Shown here: one piece after another, positions 54,001 through 61,592 of the stretch
How positions within the stretch are numbered: position 1 is the stretch's first letter
Layout: each line of letters opens with the position of its first letter
Source: Halopseudomonas nanhaiensis
GTDB taxonomy: Bacteria > Pseudomonadota > Gammaproteobacteria > Pseudomonadales > Pseudomonadaceae
Direction of reading: 5' to 3'
DNA: 64,000 nt
Assembly (NCBI RefSeq): GCF_020025155.1
Contig: NZ_CP073751.1
Span: forward strand, 62,001 to 126,000
Program-made: the position numbers and the translations under genes
The notes under the pieces: model-generated
Databases searched by the model: none
What the model was told of the DNA's origin: nothing
What the model saw: only the letters and a program-made list of their open reading frames with translations

Positions 54001-54832
54001 GGAGCTGATCATGGCCGGTGGACTGTGGCATGCGCTCTGCGACCCGCACCAACTGGAAAGCGCCATCCTCAACCTGGCGATCAATGCCCGCGATGCCATG
54101 CCGGGCGGCGGCAAGCTGGTAATAGAGACCTGCAATACCCATCTGGACCGAGCCTATGTGGCACGCTTCCCGTCACTCAAGCCGGGGCAATACATCTGTG
54201 TTGCGGTCACCGACACCGGTACCGGCATGACGCCCGAGGTCGTCGAGCGGGCGTTCGAGCCGTTCTTCACGACCAAGCCTGCGGGCCAGGGCACCGGTCT
54301 CGGATTGTCGATGATCTACGGTTTCGCGCAGCAGTCGGAGGGACACGCGCGGATCTATTCCGAGGTCGGACAGGGCTCCACGGTCAAGCTTTATCTGCCG
54401 CGTACCGAGGGTGAATCCGAGCTTGCGACAGACGCAGCCAGCCTGGGCGATGCCTATCGCAGCCTGGAGGGCGAGACGGTTCTTGTGGTTGAGGATGAGC
54501 CTGTCGTCCAAGCCCTCGTTGTCGAAGTGCTGTCCGACCTCGGCTACCGCACCCTGCAGGCGGCAGACGGGGCGGCCGGCCTCGCCGTCATGCATAGCGG
54601 TCAGGCAATCGATCTGTTGATCACCGACATGGGATTGCCGGGACTCAACGGCCGCGAGTTGGCTGAGCGGGCACGCGAGCTGAGACCGGAACTCAAGGTG
54701 CTGTTCATCACCGGCTATGCAGAGAATGCAACGCAGGCCAGCGGCTTCCTGGAACCCGGGTCGGATATGCTCACCAAGCCCTTCTCGATCGAAGCGTTTG
54801 CCCAGCGTGTGCGCGAGGTGACGGACCGTTGA
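51008..54832 (+). CDS. Multi-PAS/GAF hybrid sensor histidine kinase
   Basis: A 1274-residue soluble hybrid kinase. By eye the order is PAS (about 25-145), PAS (165-280), PAS (290-400), GAF (405-580), GAF (605-765), coiled linker (to 790), PAS with PAC (790-890), HisKA with H912 in GGIAHDFNNLLTG, HATPase_c (NLAINARDAMPGGG, DTGTGM, GTGLGLSM), and a C-terminal receiver with phosphoacceptor D1207 (ITDMGLPG). There are no membrane helices. It starts 93 bp after the lipoprotein gene on the same strand. The start has no clear ribosome-binding site. Likely light, redox or small-molecule sensing; the ligand is unknown. Confidence 0.9.
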   Translation: MSTDRPTQIRSSRDESAVPQAPDGQALLTAIVNSAQDFAIIATDLDGLITYWSVGAAQLLGWSESEAIGLPSRVFFTPEDREAGRPQVEMELALCDGRAADERWHQRRDGSQFWGQGQTQPLMAGGGATIGFLKILRDRTEQYLTQQLALMHDMPEAGPDSATDQPARGAPLVLDLHGRIKYMSEACKRVVGVSEVSEHVDQLWSEWWSEPERQELQHAVERASQGCRGHFEGLINRAEGGPCWWEVQLLPSLNASGEPERIIALVQDVTYDRLALGERRRQPRTHASVESIDSVAWIAQANGEIASGQPGWEALTGQTFEQYQGLGWISAIHPADLDQWQRARRSAAAERRAFRIECRIRRRDDSWSLFSVSATPQLDENQTICAWIIALHDLSAHRAIRDALSLETRRLSIINRVGARLAAELDLDRLVQEATDAGVALTAAQFGSFFYNVVDDQGESYMLYALSGAAREAFAHFPMPRNTSVFSATFQGLGVLRSDDITLDPRYGRNAPHRGMPEGHLPVRSYLAVPVVSRSGEVLGGMLFGHELAGIFTEEHEQLLVGIAGQAAIAIDNARLFRSAQAEVDQRRQAERLMHLHNERLRLLSAAIERMPSALSLDALMRVISDAAEQIAGADGKALVLREGDQSRYVHSSESRWRGRSFALDACVSGLAMRERQTVVVADVHDDPRVQSELYRSTSVRSLIMVPILAHGEAIAAIGLFWSDTHVSDADEVATLEAMARAAGSVFKRLEAEQALRELNETLESKVAERTADRDRMWRLSTDVMMVARFDGTMTALNPAWERVLGWSEAELAGRSFLSLVHPDDLAVTRDEVARLAADETTWRFENRYAHKDGSHRWMSWTAVPADGLIQAVARDITEEKARSEALRQTEEALRQAQKMEAVGQLTGGIAHDFNNLLTGIIGSLDMMQVRMTQGRFDTLERYLRAALGSANRAGTLTHRLLAFARRQPLAPKPVDAGKLVMSMEELLRRTLGESVDLELIMAGGLWHALCDPHQLESAILNLAINARDAMPGGGKLVIETCNTHLDRAYVARFPSLKPGQYICVAVTDTGTGMTPEVVERAFEPFFTTKPAGQGTGLGLSMIYGFAQQSEGHARIYSEVGQGSTVKLYLPRTEGESELATDAASLGDAYRSLEGETVLVVEDEPVVQALVVEVLSDLGYRTLQAADGAAGLAVMHSGQAIDLLITDMGLPGLNGRELAERARELRPELKVLFITGYAENATQASGFLEPGSDMLTKPFSIEAFAQRVREVTDR

Positions 54833-55020
54833 AGATCGATGATGCTGTTAGGTGGATGCTTCTATTTATCGCGACGAAGCGATGATCTGCCTGAATCCTG
54901 AGCATCCGTCTTCACTCGCATCCTGGCGACACCGCCAGCGCGAGGGCTGAGGAATGGACCGAAGCCGGGCGGCTTTGCCGGGTACCAACACGATCAGCCG
55001 GTTGCCGGCCGGGGTGCCAT

Positions 55021-56325
55021 TTGAACATTTCCAACGTGTGGTTTCGCGCCTTCAGGCGCCTGAGCGACAGCATTGCTTTTTACCCCAGCCTTGTTTCGGC
55101 AGGTTTCGTCCTGTTGGCGCTGTTGACGCTGGAGCTTGAAAGCACTGCGGCGTATGCGCCTATAAGGGAGATGCTCCCGGCCGGACTTTCCGACCCGGAC
55201 AACGCGCGGGCCATTCTCAGCACGCTGACCACCGGAATTCTATCGCTGGCAGTGTTCAGTTTCTCCATGGTCATGGTGGTACTCAACGGAGCAGCCTCAA
55301 GGCTCTCACCCCGGGTGCTACCAGGTCTGATCAGGGATTCGCGCAACCGGGTCATTCTCGGTGCCTACCTGGGGAGCACTCTGTTTTTTCTGGTACAGCT
55401 GGCCCACATCGATGCCGGTACACCGCCCAGTGTGCCTTCGCTTGGGGTGCTGCTCTCGCTGGGCGCTGGCGCCCTGTGCATGGCCCTGTTCGTTGTCTTC
55501 ATCAGCTCCGTGTCGCAGTCGATTCGAGTCGACTGGGTCGTCGACAATCTGTTTTCGGCCGCCAGGGCTGAATTGGCAGAACGCAAGCGCCTGGTTGAAC
55601 ACAGCGCGAGCCCGCCTGACGACAGCGACTGGTGGACGCTACGCATGCGCGCGTCAGGCTATCTGCGTGAGATCAATGAAGAGCAGCTCGGCAAGCTGCT
55701 GGCTGCTCGCAATCTCGTCGCCAGGCTGCAAGTCGAGCCTGGTTTTTTTCTGGTCGAGGGTCATCCATTGATTCGATTGAGCGATGCGCTGTCTGATACC
55801 GAGGCGACCCTGATGCTCGATTGCTTCGACTTCGGCACGGATGAGTTCGCTAGTTCGAATGCGGCCTATGGATTGCGCCAGCTTAGCGAGATTGCGGTGA
55901 AGGCGATCAGCCCGGCGATCAACGATCCGGGGACGGCGATGCGGATCATCAATATCATCGGGGTGCTGCTCGCGGAATTGATGAACCTGCCCGCGTTCCG
56001 CCCCGGCTGCTTTGATGGGGCAAAGGCGCGCCTGTACTACCGAGAGCTGACCATGCGGGAAATATTGTTCGCCGTCCTCGGGCCGATCCGAACCTATGGC
56101 TCGCATGACCCGCAGGTTGTCATCGCCGTACTGCAATGCCTGAAGAACGTATTGCATTGCAAGGGAACGCAGCATCAGCTTGAAATCGTGGAAGATGAGA
56201 TTGAGGCCATGCGTGACGCAGCCGCGGCGAACATCGAGGGTGTGCTGGATCGAAAGATCATCAACGAGGCGATCGACCGATTGAACTCGCTGGAGTCGAC
56301 GCGGCGGCGGGTTTCCTTGTTGTAG
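55021..56325 (+). CDS. DUF2254 predicted membrane protein
   Basis: A 434-residue protein of the DUF2254 family. About four hydrophobic helices occupy residues 18-160, and the rest is a cytoplasmic domain containing the family segment KAISPAINDPGTAMRIIN. No ATG fits; TTG at 55021 is the best start, with GGGG upstream. The preceding 188 bp contain no other gene. Function unknown; topology suggests a channel or sensor. The gene is followed by the tandem repeat array, which begins 32 bp after its stop. Confidence 0.82.
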   Translation: MNISNVWFRAFRRLSDSIAFYPSLVSAGFVLLALLTLELESTAAYAPIREMLPAGLSDPDNARAILSTLTTGILSLAVFSFSMVMVVLNGAASRLSPRVLPGLIRDSRNRVILGAYLGSTLFFLVQLAHIDAGTPPSVPSLGVLLSLGAGALCMALFVVFISSVSQSIRVDWVVDNLFSAARAELAERKRLVEHSASPPDDSDWWTLRMRASGYLREINEEQLGKLLAARNLVARLQVEPGFFLVEGHPLIRLSDALSDTEATLMLDCFDFGTDEFASSNAAYGLRQLSEIAVKAISPAINDPGTAMRIINIIGVLLAELMNLPAFRPGCFDGAKARLYYRELTMREILFAVLGPIRTYGSHDPQVVIAVLQCLKNVLHCKGTQHQLEIVEDEIEAMRDAAAANIEGVLDRKIINEAIDRLNSLESTRRRVSLL

Positions 56326-56357
56326 GTGTGCAAAGTCGTTGCGCTGGGGGTACGGCC

Positions 56358-56882
56358 ATTCGACAGGATTGGCTGCGAATCGCTTTGGCGATTCTTGGGG
56401 CTATGCCCCGTCGCCGCGTTGCGGCTCCGCCCAAATCGCTGCGCGATTTGTCGAACGACAGGTTCGGGTGGGAATGTTGTGTTGTCGAGGAGACCACTCG
56501 ACAGGATTGGCTGCGAATCGCCTGGCGATTCTTGGGGCTATGCCCCGTCGCCGCGTTGCGGCTCCGCCCAAATCGCTGCGCGATTTGTCGAACGACAGGT
56601 TCGGGTGGGAATGTTGTGTTGTCGAGGAGACCACTCGACAGGATTGGCTGCGAATCGCCTTGGCGATTCTTGGGGCTGCGCCCCGTCGCCGCGTTGCGGC
56701 TCCGCCCAAATCGCTGCGCGATTTGTCGAACGACAAGTATGGGTGGGGATGTTGTGTTGTCGAGGAGACCATTCGACAGGATTGGCTGCGAATCGCCTTG
56801 GCGATTCTTGGGGCTGCGCCCCGTCGCCGCGTTGCGGCTCCGCCCAAATCGCTACGCGATTTGTCGAACAACAGGTTCGAAT
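56358..56882. repeat. Tandem array of four hairpin-rich ~138-bp repeats
   Basis: Four direct copies start at 56358, 56496, 56633 and 56771 with periods of 138, 137 and 138 bp; the last is truncated after about 110 bp. Within each unit are several perfect stems. In copy 3 they are GAATCGCC-2-GGCGATTC (56652-56669), GGGGC-3-GCCCC (56672-56684) and AAATCGC-3-GCGATTT (56708-56724), bounded by TTCGACA/TGTCGAA-like ends. Copies differ by only a few bases. Long ORFs in several frames arise because 138 is a multiple of three and are not considered genes. No unique spacers exist, so it is not CRISPR. Confidence 0.88.
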
Positions 56883-56898
56883 CTGCCGTCGGAAGCTG

Positions 56899-56941
56899 AC
56901 CAAATGAAAAAGCCCAGCATTGCTGGGCTTTTTCATTTGGT
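56899..56941. terminator. Perfect bidirectional terminator after tRNA-Arg
   Basis: Arms of 21 bp, 56899-56919 and 56921-56941, pair perfectly around a single central base. The GC-rich core GCCCAGC/GCTGGGC is flanked by A5 and T5 runs, so it works in both directions: for the tRNA on the minus strand and against transcripts from the repeat array on the plus strand. Confidence 0.9.
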
Positions 56942-57018
56942 TGGCGCACCCGACAGGATTCGAACCTGTGACCCCTGCCTTCGGAGGGCAGTACTCTATC
57001 CAGCTGAGCTACGGGTGC
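56942..57018 (-). tRNA. tRNA-Arg(CCG)
   Basis: A 77-nt cloverleaf on the minus strand. The acceptor stem GCACCCG/CGGGTGC, the anticodon arm CTGCC-CTCCGAA-GGCAG with anticodon CCG, the T-arm ACAGG-TTCGAAT-CCTGT, and an encoded CCA are all visible. It reads CGG codons. It ends at once in a strong terminator and is bordered by the repeat array, so it stands alone. Confidence 0.97.
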
Positions 57019-57226
57019 GTTGCAGGGGCGCAATAATACGCATTGTGTTGCAGAACGTCCATGCCCTCGGGCGGGTAAAAGCGGCTGGGCTGCGGCGATT
57101 GGCCGCTCTGCGGCCCTTCGCGAGGCGTGGCTATTTTGTCGCCTGTGGGTTTACCGGTATACTCGCGCACAGTGTCAGGGCATCGTACCCAGGCTGCTAA
57201 CGATAGCGATGATGAGGATGTATAAG

Positions 57227-57661
57227 GTGACGACTGTGAAGAAACTACTGGCTGCCTCTGCGGCCTTGCTTGCTCTGGCTGCCGGCAGTGCTTTCGCGGC
57301 CACCGATGAAGCCATTGCCGAGCGTCTGAAGCCCTATGGTGACGTTTGCTATGTCGGCCAGCCGTGTGCCGAGGAAGCTGGTCCGAGCACTGCAGGCGCT
57401 TCCGGCGGCGGCGCGCGCTCCGGTGAAGAGGTGTACGGCAAGTTCTGCACGGCCTGTCATGGTGGCGGTGTACTGGGCGCACCCAAGACGGGTGACAGTG
57501 CCGCATGGGAAAGCCGGCTGGCCAATCATAATGGAAGCCTGGATGAGCTGACTCAATCGGCCATCACCGGCATCGGCGCAATGCCTCCAAAAGGTACCTG
57601 TGCCGACTGTTCGGACGAAGAAATCAAGCTGGCCATCCAGCACATGTCCGGTCTGGAATAA
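57227..57661 (+). CDS. cycB: Cytochrome c5 (class I c-type)
   Basis: A 144-residue exported monohaem cytochrome. The signal peptide ends GSAFA. The haem motif is CTACH, the likely methionine ligand lies in GIGAMPPKGTC, and the c5-specific cysteine pair is in GTCADCSD. GTG at 57227 is preferred because GAGG lies 9 nt upstream; in-frame ATGs at 57209 and 57218 or GTG at 57236 are possible. It is a periplasmic electron carrier. A UUCG-loop terminator follows. Confidence 0.9.
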   Translation: MTTVKKLLAASAALLALAAGSAFAATDEAIAERLKPYGDVCYVGQPCAEEAGPSTAGASGGGARSGEEVYGKFCTACHGGGVLGAPKTGDSAAWESRLANHNGSLDELTQSAITGIGAMPPKGTCADCSDEEIKLAIQHMSGLE

Positions 57662-57674
57662 CGTTCCCGCCGTG

Positions 57675-57701
57675 AAAAAGCCACCTTCGGGTGGCTTTTT
57701 T
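57675..57701 (+). terminator. Terminator of cytochrome c5 gene
   Basis: AAAAAGCCACC-TTCG-GGTGGCTTTTTT: a perfect stem with a UUCG loop and a T-run, 13 bp after the stop codon. The A-run makes it usable also for the convergent rep gene. Confidence 0.93.
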
Positions 57702-57722
57702 GTGGGCGCAGCAAATGCCTGA

Positions 57723-59729
57723 TCAGCTTTTGAGCATGCTGCGGATGTCCGCCAGGGCATTCCGCCCGCGGGCCTGCTTCTGCTCGATCGGCGCATCTTC
57801 GGTTCCTTCCCATTCCAGGTCTTCCCTGGGTAGCTCATCCAGGAAGCGGCTGGGCAGGCAGTCGATGACCTCGCCGAACTGTCGGCGACGCGCAGCAAAG
57901 GTGAAGGTCAGGTTTCGCTTGGCCCGGGTGATGCCGACGTAGGCCAGGCGCCGCTCTTCTTCCACACTGTCCGCTTCGATGCTGGAGCGGTGCGGGAGTA
58001 TTTCTTCTTCCATTCCCATGATGTAGACGTGGGGATATTCCAGGCCCTTCGAGGCGTGGAGTGTCATCAGCTGCACCCGGTCGTTGTCTTCCTCCTCTTC
58101 GTGGCGCTCGAGCATGTCGCGCAGCACCAGTCTGGAAATGGCATCTTCGATATCGGTCTCGCCGGTTTCGTCGCGCTCGATGGTGGTTTTCAGGGCGTCG
58201 AGTAGAAACCAGACATTGCCCATCCGCTTGGCAGCGATCTCGTCACTCGAGCAGTTCTGCCGAATCCAGTTCTCGTAGTCCAGATCCAGCACCATGTCAC
58301 GCAGTACGCCGATCGGCTCTTCCTTCTGGCACCGGGTGCGGATGCCGTCTAGCCAACTCTGGAACCGCTGCAATCGCTCCAGGTAACGAGGCTCCAGATG
58401 CTCGGCCAGACCCATCTCGGCGCAGGCCTGAAACAGGCTGACCTGCCGGTCAGTCGCGTAGTTGCCCAGTTTCTCAAGCGTGGCCGGCCCGATCTCGCGC
58501 CTTGGCACGTTGATCACGCGCAACAGCGCATTGTCGTCATCGGGATTGACCAGCAGCCGGAAGTACGCCATCAGGTCCTTTACTTCCTGCCGGCTGAAGA
58601 AGCTGGTCCCGCCGGAAAGGTGGTACGGAATCTGGTGATGCTGCAGCTTCAGTTCAATCAGTTGGGACTGGTGATTGCCGCGATACAGTATGGCGATGTC
58701 GCGCCAGGCGAGCTTGTGCTTGAGATGCAGGGTCTGAATGTCGCCGGCGACCCGTTCGGCCTCGGCTTCCTCGTTACGGCAACGCACCACGCGAATCGGG
58801 TCGCCGTAGCCGAGTTCGCTCCAGAGCTGCTTGTCGAACACGTGTGGATTGTTGGCGATCAGCGTGTTGGCGGCTCGGAGGATCCGGCTGGTCGAGCGGT
58901 AGTTCTGCTCGAGCATCACCACCTTGAGCGAGGGAAAATCCTCCTTGAGCTGGGCCAGATTTTCCGGTCTTGCGCCGCGCCAGGCATAGATCGACTGGTC
59001 GTCGTCACCCACAACGGTGAAGCGGGACTGGTTGCCGACCAGCATCTTCACCAGCAGGTATTGGCTGGCATTGGTGTCCTGGTATTCGTCGACCAGCATG
59101 TAGCGGATGCGAAACTGCCACTTTTCCAGAACGTCGGGGTGCTCGCGGAACAGCACCACCGGGATCAGGATCAGGTCGTCGAAGTCGACGGCGTTGTAGG
59201 CCTTCAGCGTGCGATTGTAGTGCGTGTACACACTGGCGGCGGTTTGCTCGGCGGGGCTTTTAGCCTGCGCGAGGGCCTCTTCGGGTGTGATCAGGTCGTT
59301 CTTCCACGCAGAAATCTGGGACTGGATGCCCTCGGCACCGTCATCGGCACCGTAATCCCGGTGCATCAGATCGGTGATGAGTGCCGAGGCGTCCTGCTGG
59401 TCGAAGATCGAGAACCCCGGCTTGTAGCCGAGCCGCTTGTGCTCCTTGCGGATGATGTTCAAGCCCAGATTGTGGAATGTCGAAACGGTCAGACCCCGGG
59501 CATCGCTACCCTTGAGCAACTGACCCACGCGTTCCTTCATTTCGCGAGCGGCCTTGTTGGTGAAGGTCACCGCGACGATGTATTGCGCCTTGATCCCGCA
59601 TTCGCGCACCAGGTAGGCGATCTTGCGGGTGATCACACTGGTCTTGCCGCTGCCGGCACCGGCAAGCACCAGCAGCGGACCGCTGATGTAGCGGACGGCT
59701 TCCTGTTGTCTTGGGTTGAGAGTGGACAC
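57723..59729 (-). CDS. rep: ATP-dependent DNA helicase Rep
   Basis: A 668-residue SF1A (UvrD/Rep) 3'-5' helicase. Motif I is GAGSGKTSVI, II is LVDEYQDTN, III is VVGDDDQSIYAWRGA, IV is LEQNYRST, V is MTLHASKGLEYPHV, and VI is VGITRAKRNL. Length and the N-terminal LNPRQQEAVRYISGP favour Rep over UvrD. It assists replication fork progress past bound proteins. A convergent terminator separates it from cycB, and it is divergent from the GGDEF-EAL gene over an AT-rich 159-bp region. Confidence 0.95.
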   Translation of the reverse strand: MSTLNPRQQEAVRYISGPLLVLAGAGSGKTSVITRKIAYLVRECGIKAQYIVAVTFTNKAAREMKERVGQLLKGSDARGLTVSTFHNLGLNIIRKEHKRLGYKPGFSIFDQQDASALITDLMHRDYGADDGAEGIQSQISAWKNDLITPEEALAQAKSPAEQTAASVYTHYNRTLKAYNAVDFDDLILIPVVLFREHPDVLEKWQFRIRYMLVDEYQDTNASQYLLVKMLVGNQSRFTVVGDDDQSIYAWRGARPENLAQLKEDFPSLKVVMLEQNYRSTSRILRAANTLIANNPHVFDKQLWSELGYGDPIRVVRCRNEEAEAERVAGDIQTLHLKHKLAWRDIAILYRGNHQSQLIELKLQHHQIPYHLSGGTSFFSRQEVKDLMAYFRLLVNPDDDNALLRVINVPRREIGPATLEKLGNYATDRQVSLFQACAEMGLAEHLEPRYLERLQRFQSWLDGIRTRCQKEEPIGVLRDMVLDLDYENWIRQNCSSDEIAAKRMGNVWFLLDALKTTIERDETGETDIEDAISRLVLRDMLERHEEEEDNDRVQLMTLHASKGLEYPHVYIMGMEEEILPHRSSIEADSVEEERRLAYVGITRAKRNLTFTFAARRRQFGEVIDCLPSRFLDELPREDLEWEGTEDAPIEQKQARGRNALADIRSMLKS

Positions 59730-59888
59730 CGACTCGTCTCCTGCGTTGGCCGGGCATTCTAACAGTCCAAACGACCCTCGACAGCGAGCCGGTCGAACGA
59801 TAGTCTAGGGATGTATCTTTATTTTTCGAACAAGCTACTTTATAAAGCTTGCGTATATATCTAATTTCGCGAAGTTTTTAATGGATCC

Positions 59889-61589
59889 GTGGGGGATCGT
59901 TTGTCTGCTGACCGTCCGATGCAGCGTATTGTCTTGCTCGATAGCGAGCCAGGTGCTCACCTGCTGCTGTGTCGTCGGCTTTCGGCTATCAAGGCATCCC
60001 CCTTCGAATTGATCCTCTGCGACGACTGGCAGCAGGTGCAGCCGATGATCGCCCAGGGGTCGATCAGTGCGGTGCTGGCGCGCAAGTCGTATCTCGACCC
60101 TCCGCCCGACTGCAGTGCTCCGCTGATCTGTCTCGCCGCCGAACCCGATTTCAACCCGTTGCCCTCCAGTATCGCCGACAGCATATGGGATCAGGCCAGT
60201 GCCAGCGAGCTGGTCCGATGCCTGAACTACGCGATCGAGCGCCACGCCCTGCGTACCGCTCTCGACCACGCTGCCAGCTATGATCCGCTGACCGGCACCT
60301 GCAATCGTCAGATGCTCCACGATCGGCTCAAGCAGGGTATGCGGCGCGCGCTGCGTACCAATCAGCCCTTGGCCGTACTGTTCATCGATCTGGACAATTT
60401 TCGCCACGTCAACGACACGCTCGGCCACGGGGCTGGCGATGCGATCATCTGCGAGGTGGTTTCCCGTCTGCGCGGCGTGCTGCGCAACACCGATACCATC
60501 GGCCGCATGGGCAGTGACGAGTTCGGCGTGATCGTTGAAGACTTCAACAGCCCGGGGAACCTGCTCCAGGTGGCGCAGAAGATCACCAATGAGCTGGCTG
60601 AACCCTTCTTTGTCGAGCAGGAAAGTCTGCTGCTCGGCTGCAGCATCGGCATTGCCACCTATCCCGAGGGCGGCCAGACGGTCGACAGTCTGATGCTGCA
60701 TGCCAACATGGCGATGCAGCAGGCCAAGGCGCACCGCGGCTGCAATTTTCATTTTTACGATGACCGCATCAACCTGCAGGCCAGCAGCCTGATCGAATTC
60801 GAAGGCTCGCTGCGTCAGGCCCTGCGGCGCAACCAGTTCGAGTTGCACTACCAGCCGCGGGTGGATTTGCGTAGCGGCAGGATCGTCGGGCTCGAGGGTC
60901 TGATCCGCTGGCGCCACCCGGAGCGTGGTCTGCTCGGTCCCAACGAGTTCATTCCGCTGGCCGAGGAAACCGGCCTCATCGTCCCGATGGGCTACTGGGT
61001 CATCGCCCGCGCCTGCCACGATCTGACCCAGCTGCGCCGGCGTCGGCTGAACAATATTCACGTGGCCGTGAACATGTCCTTCCGACAGTTTCAGGACAGC
61101 CAGCTGCTGCCCACGGTCAAGCGCCTGCTCGACAAGACCGGCATCGATCCGCATCTGCTGGAGTTCGAGTTGACCGAGACAGCGGTCATGCAGCACCCGG
61201 AGCAGGTTCAGGCAACCATGACCGGCATGACCGGACTCGGCGTGCGGTTTTCGCTGGATGACTTCGGCACCGGCTTCTCGTCCTTCGTACACCTGCATCG
61301 GCTGCCGATCAATCTGCTCAAGCTCGACCGCAGCTTCGTCAAGGGCATCGCCCACCGCGATGGTGACCGGCAGCTGGTCAGCGCCATGATCGACATGGGT
61401 CACAGCCTGGGACTCGAAGTGGTGGCCGAGGGTGTCGAGCACCGCCAGCAGCTGGAGCTGCTGAAGGTGCTGGGATGTGATCAGGTACAGGGTTTCTTCA
61501 TCAGCCCGGCGCTGGCCTTTGAAGAGCTGTGCTATTTCCTCGACGCCTACAGCATGGGGCGCGACGATGTCCGGGCCAACGACCCCTGA
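59889..61589 (+). CDS. GGDEF-EAL c-di-GMP enzyme with receiver-like N-terminus (ProE-like)
   Basis: A 566-residue protein. Residues about 10-125 resemble a degenerate receiver fold (RIVLLDSEPG start, no clear phosphoacceptor). The GGDEF domain (about 135-300) has GSDEF as its active-site motif. The EAL domain (310-560) has EGL in place of EAL but keeps the other catalytic positions (NMSFRQF, ELTETAV, LDDFGTG, KLDRSF, VVAEGVE), so phosphodiesterase activity is likely. GTG 59889 or ATG 59919 could be the start. Position near rep and comM fits P. aeruginosa PA5295 (ProE). Confidence 0.88.
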   Translation: MGDRLSADRPMQRIVLLDSEPGAHLLLCRRLSAIKASPFELILCDDWQQVQPMIAQGSISAVLARKSYLDPPPDCSAPLICLAAEPDFNPLPSSIADSIWDQASASELVRCLNYAIERHALRTALDHAASYDPLTGTCNRQMLHDRLKQGMRRALRTNQPLAVLFIDLDNFRHVNDTLGHGAGDAIICEVVSRLRGVLRNTDTIGRMGSDEFGVIVEDFNSPGNLLQVAQKITNELAEPFFVEQESLLLGCSIGIATYPEGGQTVDSLMLHANMAMQQAKAHRGCNFHFYDDRINLQASSLIEFEGSLRQALRRNQFELHYQPRVDLRSGRIVGLEGLIRWRHPERGLLGPNEFIPLAEETGLIVPMGYWVIARACHDLTQLRRRRLNNIHVAVNMSFRQFQDSQLLPTVKRLLDKTGIDPHLLEFELTETAVMQHPEQVQATMTGMTGLGVRFSLDDFGTGFSSFVHLHRLPINLLKLDRSFVKGIAHRDGDRQLVSAMIDMGHSLGLEVVAEGVEHRQQLELLKVLGCDQVQGFFISPALAFEELCYFLDAYSMGRDDVRANDP

Positions 61590-61592
61590 GTC

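Noticed and set aside
56358-56882. Resemblance to a CRISPR array
   Set aside because: The whole ~138-bp unit repeats, including the parts between stems. There are no unique spacers and no cas genes.
56942-57018. Integrated island at tRNA-Arg
   Set aside because: No integrase, phage or conjugation gene lies near; only short T-arm-like fragments in the repeats hint at past recombination.
56326-57200. Long ORFs (186-290 residues, both strands) through the tandem repeat array
   Set aside because: They are open in several frames because the repeat period is a multiple of three and the DNA is GC-rich. None has a ribosome-binding site or a recognisable domain, and one runs through the tRNA gene and terminator.
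58398-59762. 454-residue plus-strand ORF opposite rep
   Set aside because: Antisense to all helicase motifs of Rep; no independent evidence.
59835-61442. 535-residue minus-strand ORF opposite the GGDEF-EAL gene
   Set aside because: A frame shadow of a gene with complete catalytic motifs; no conserved motif of its own.
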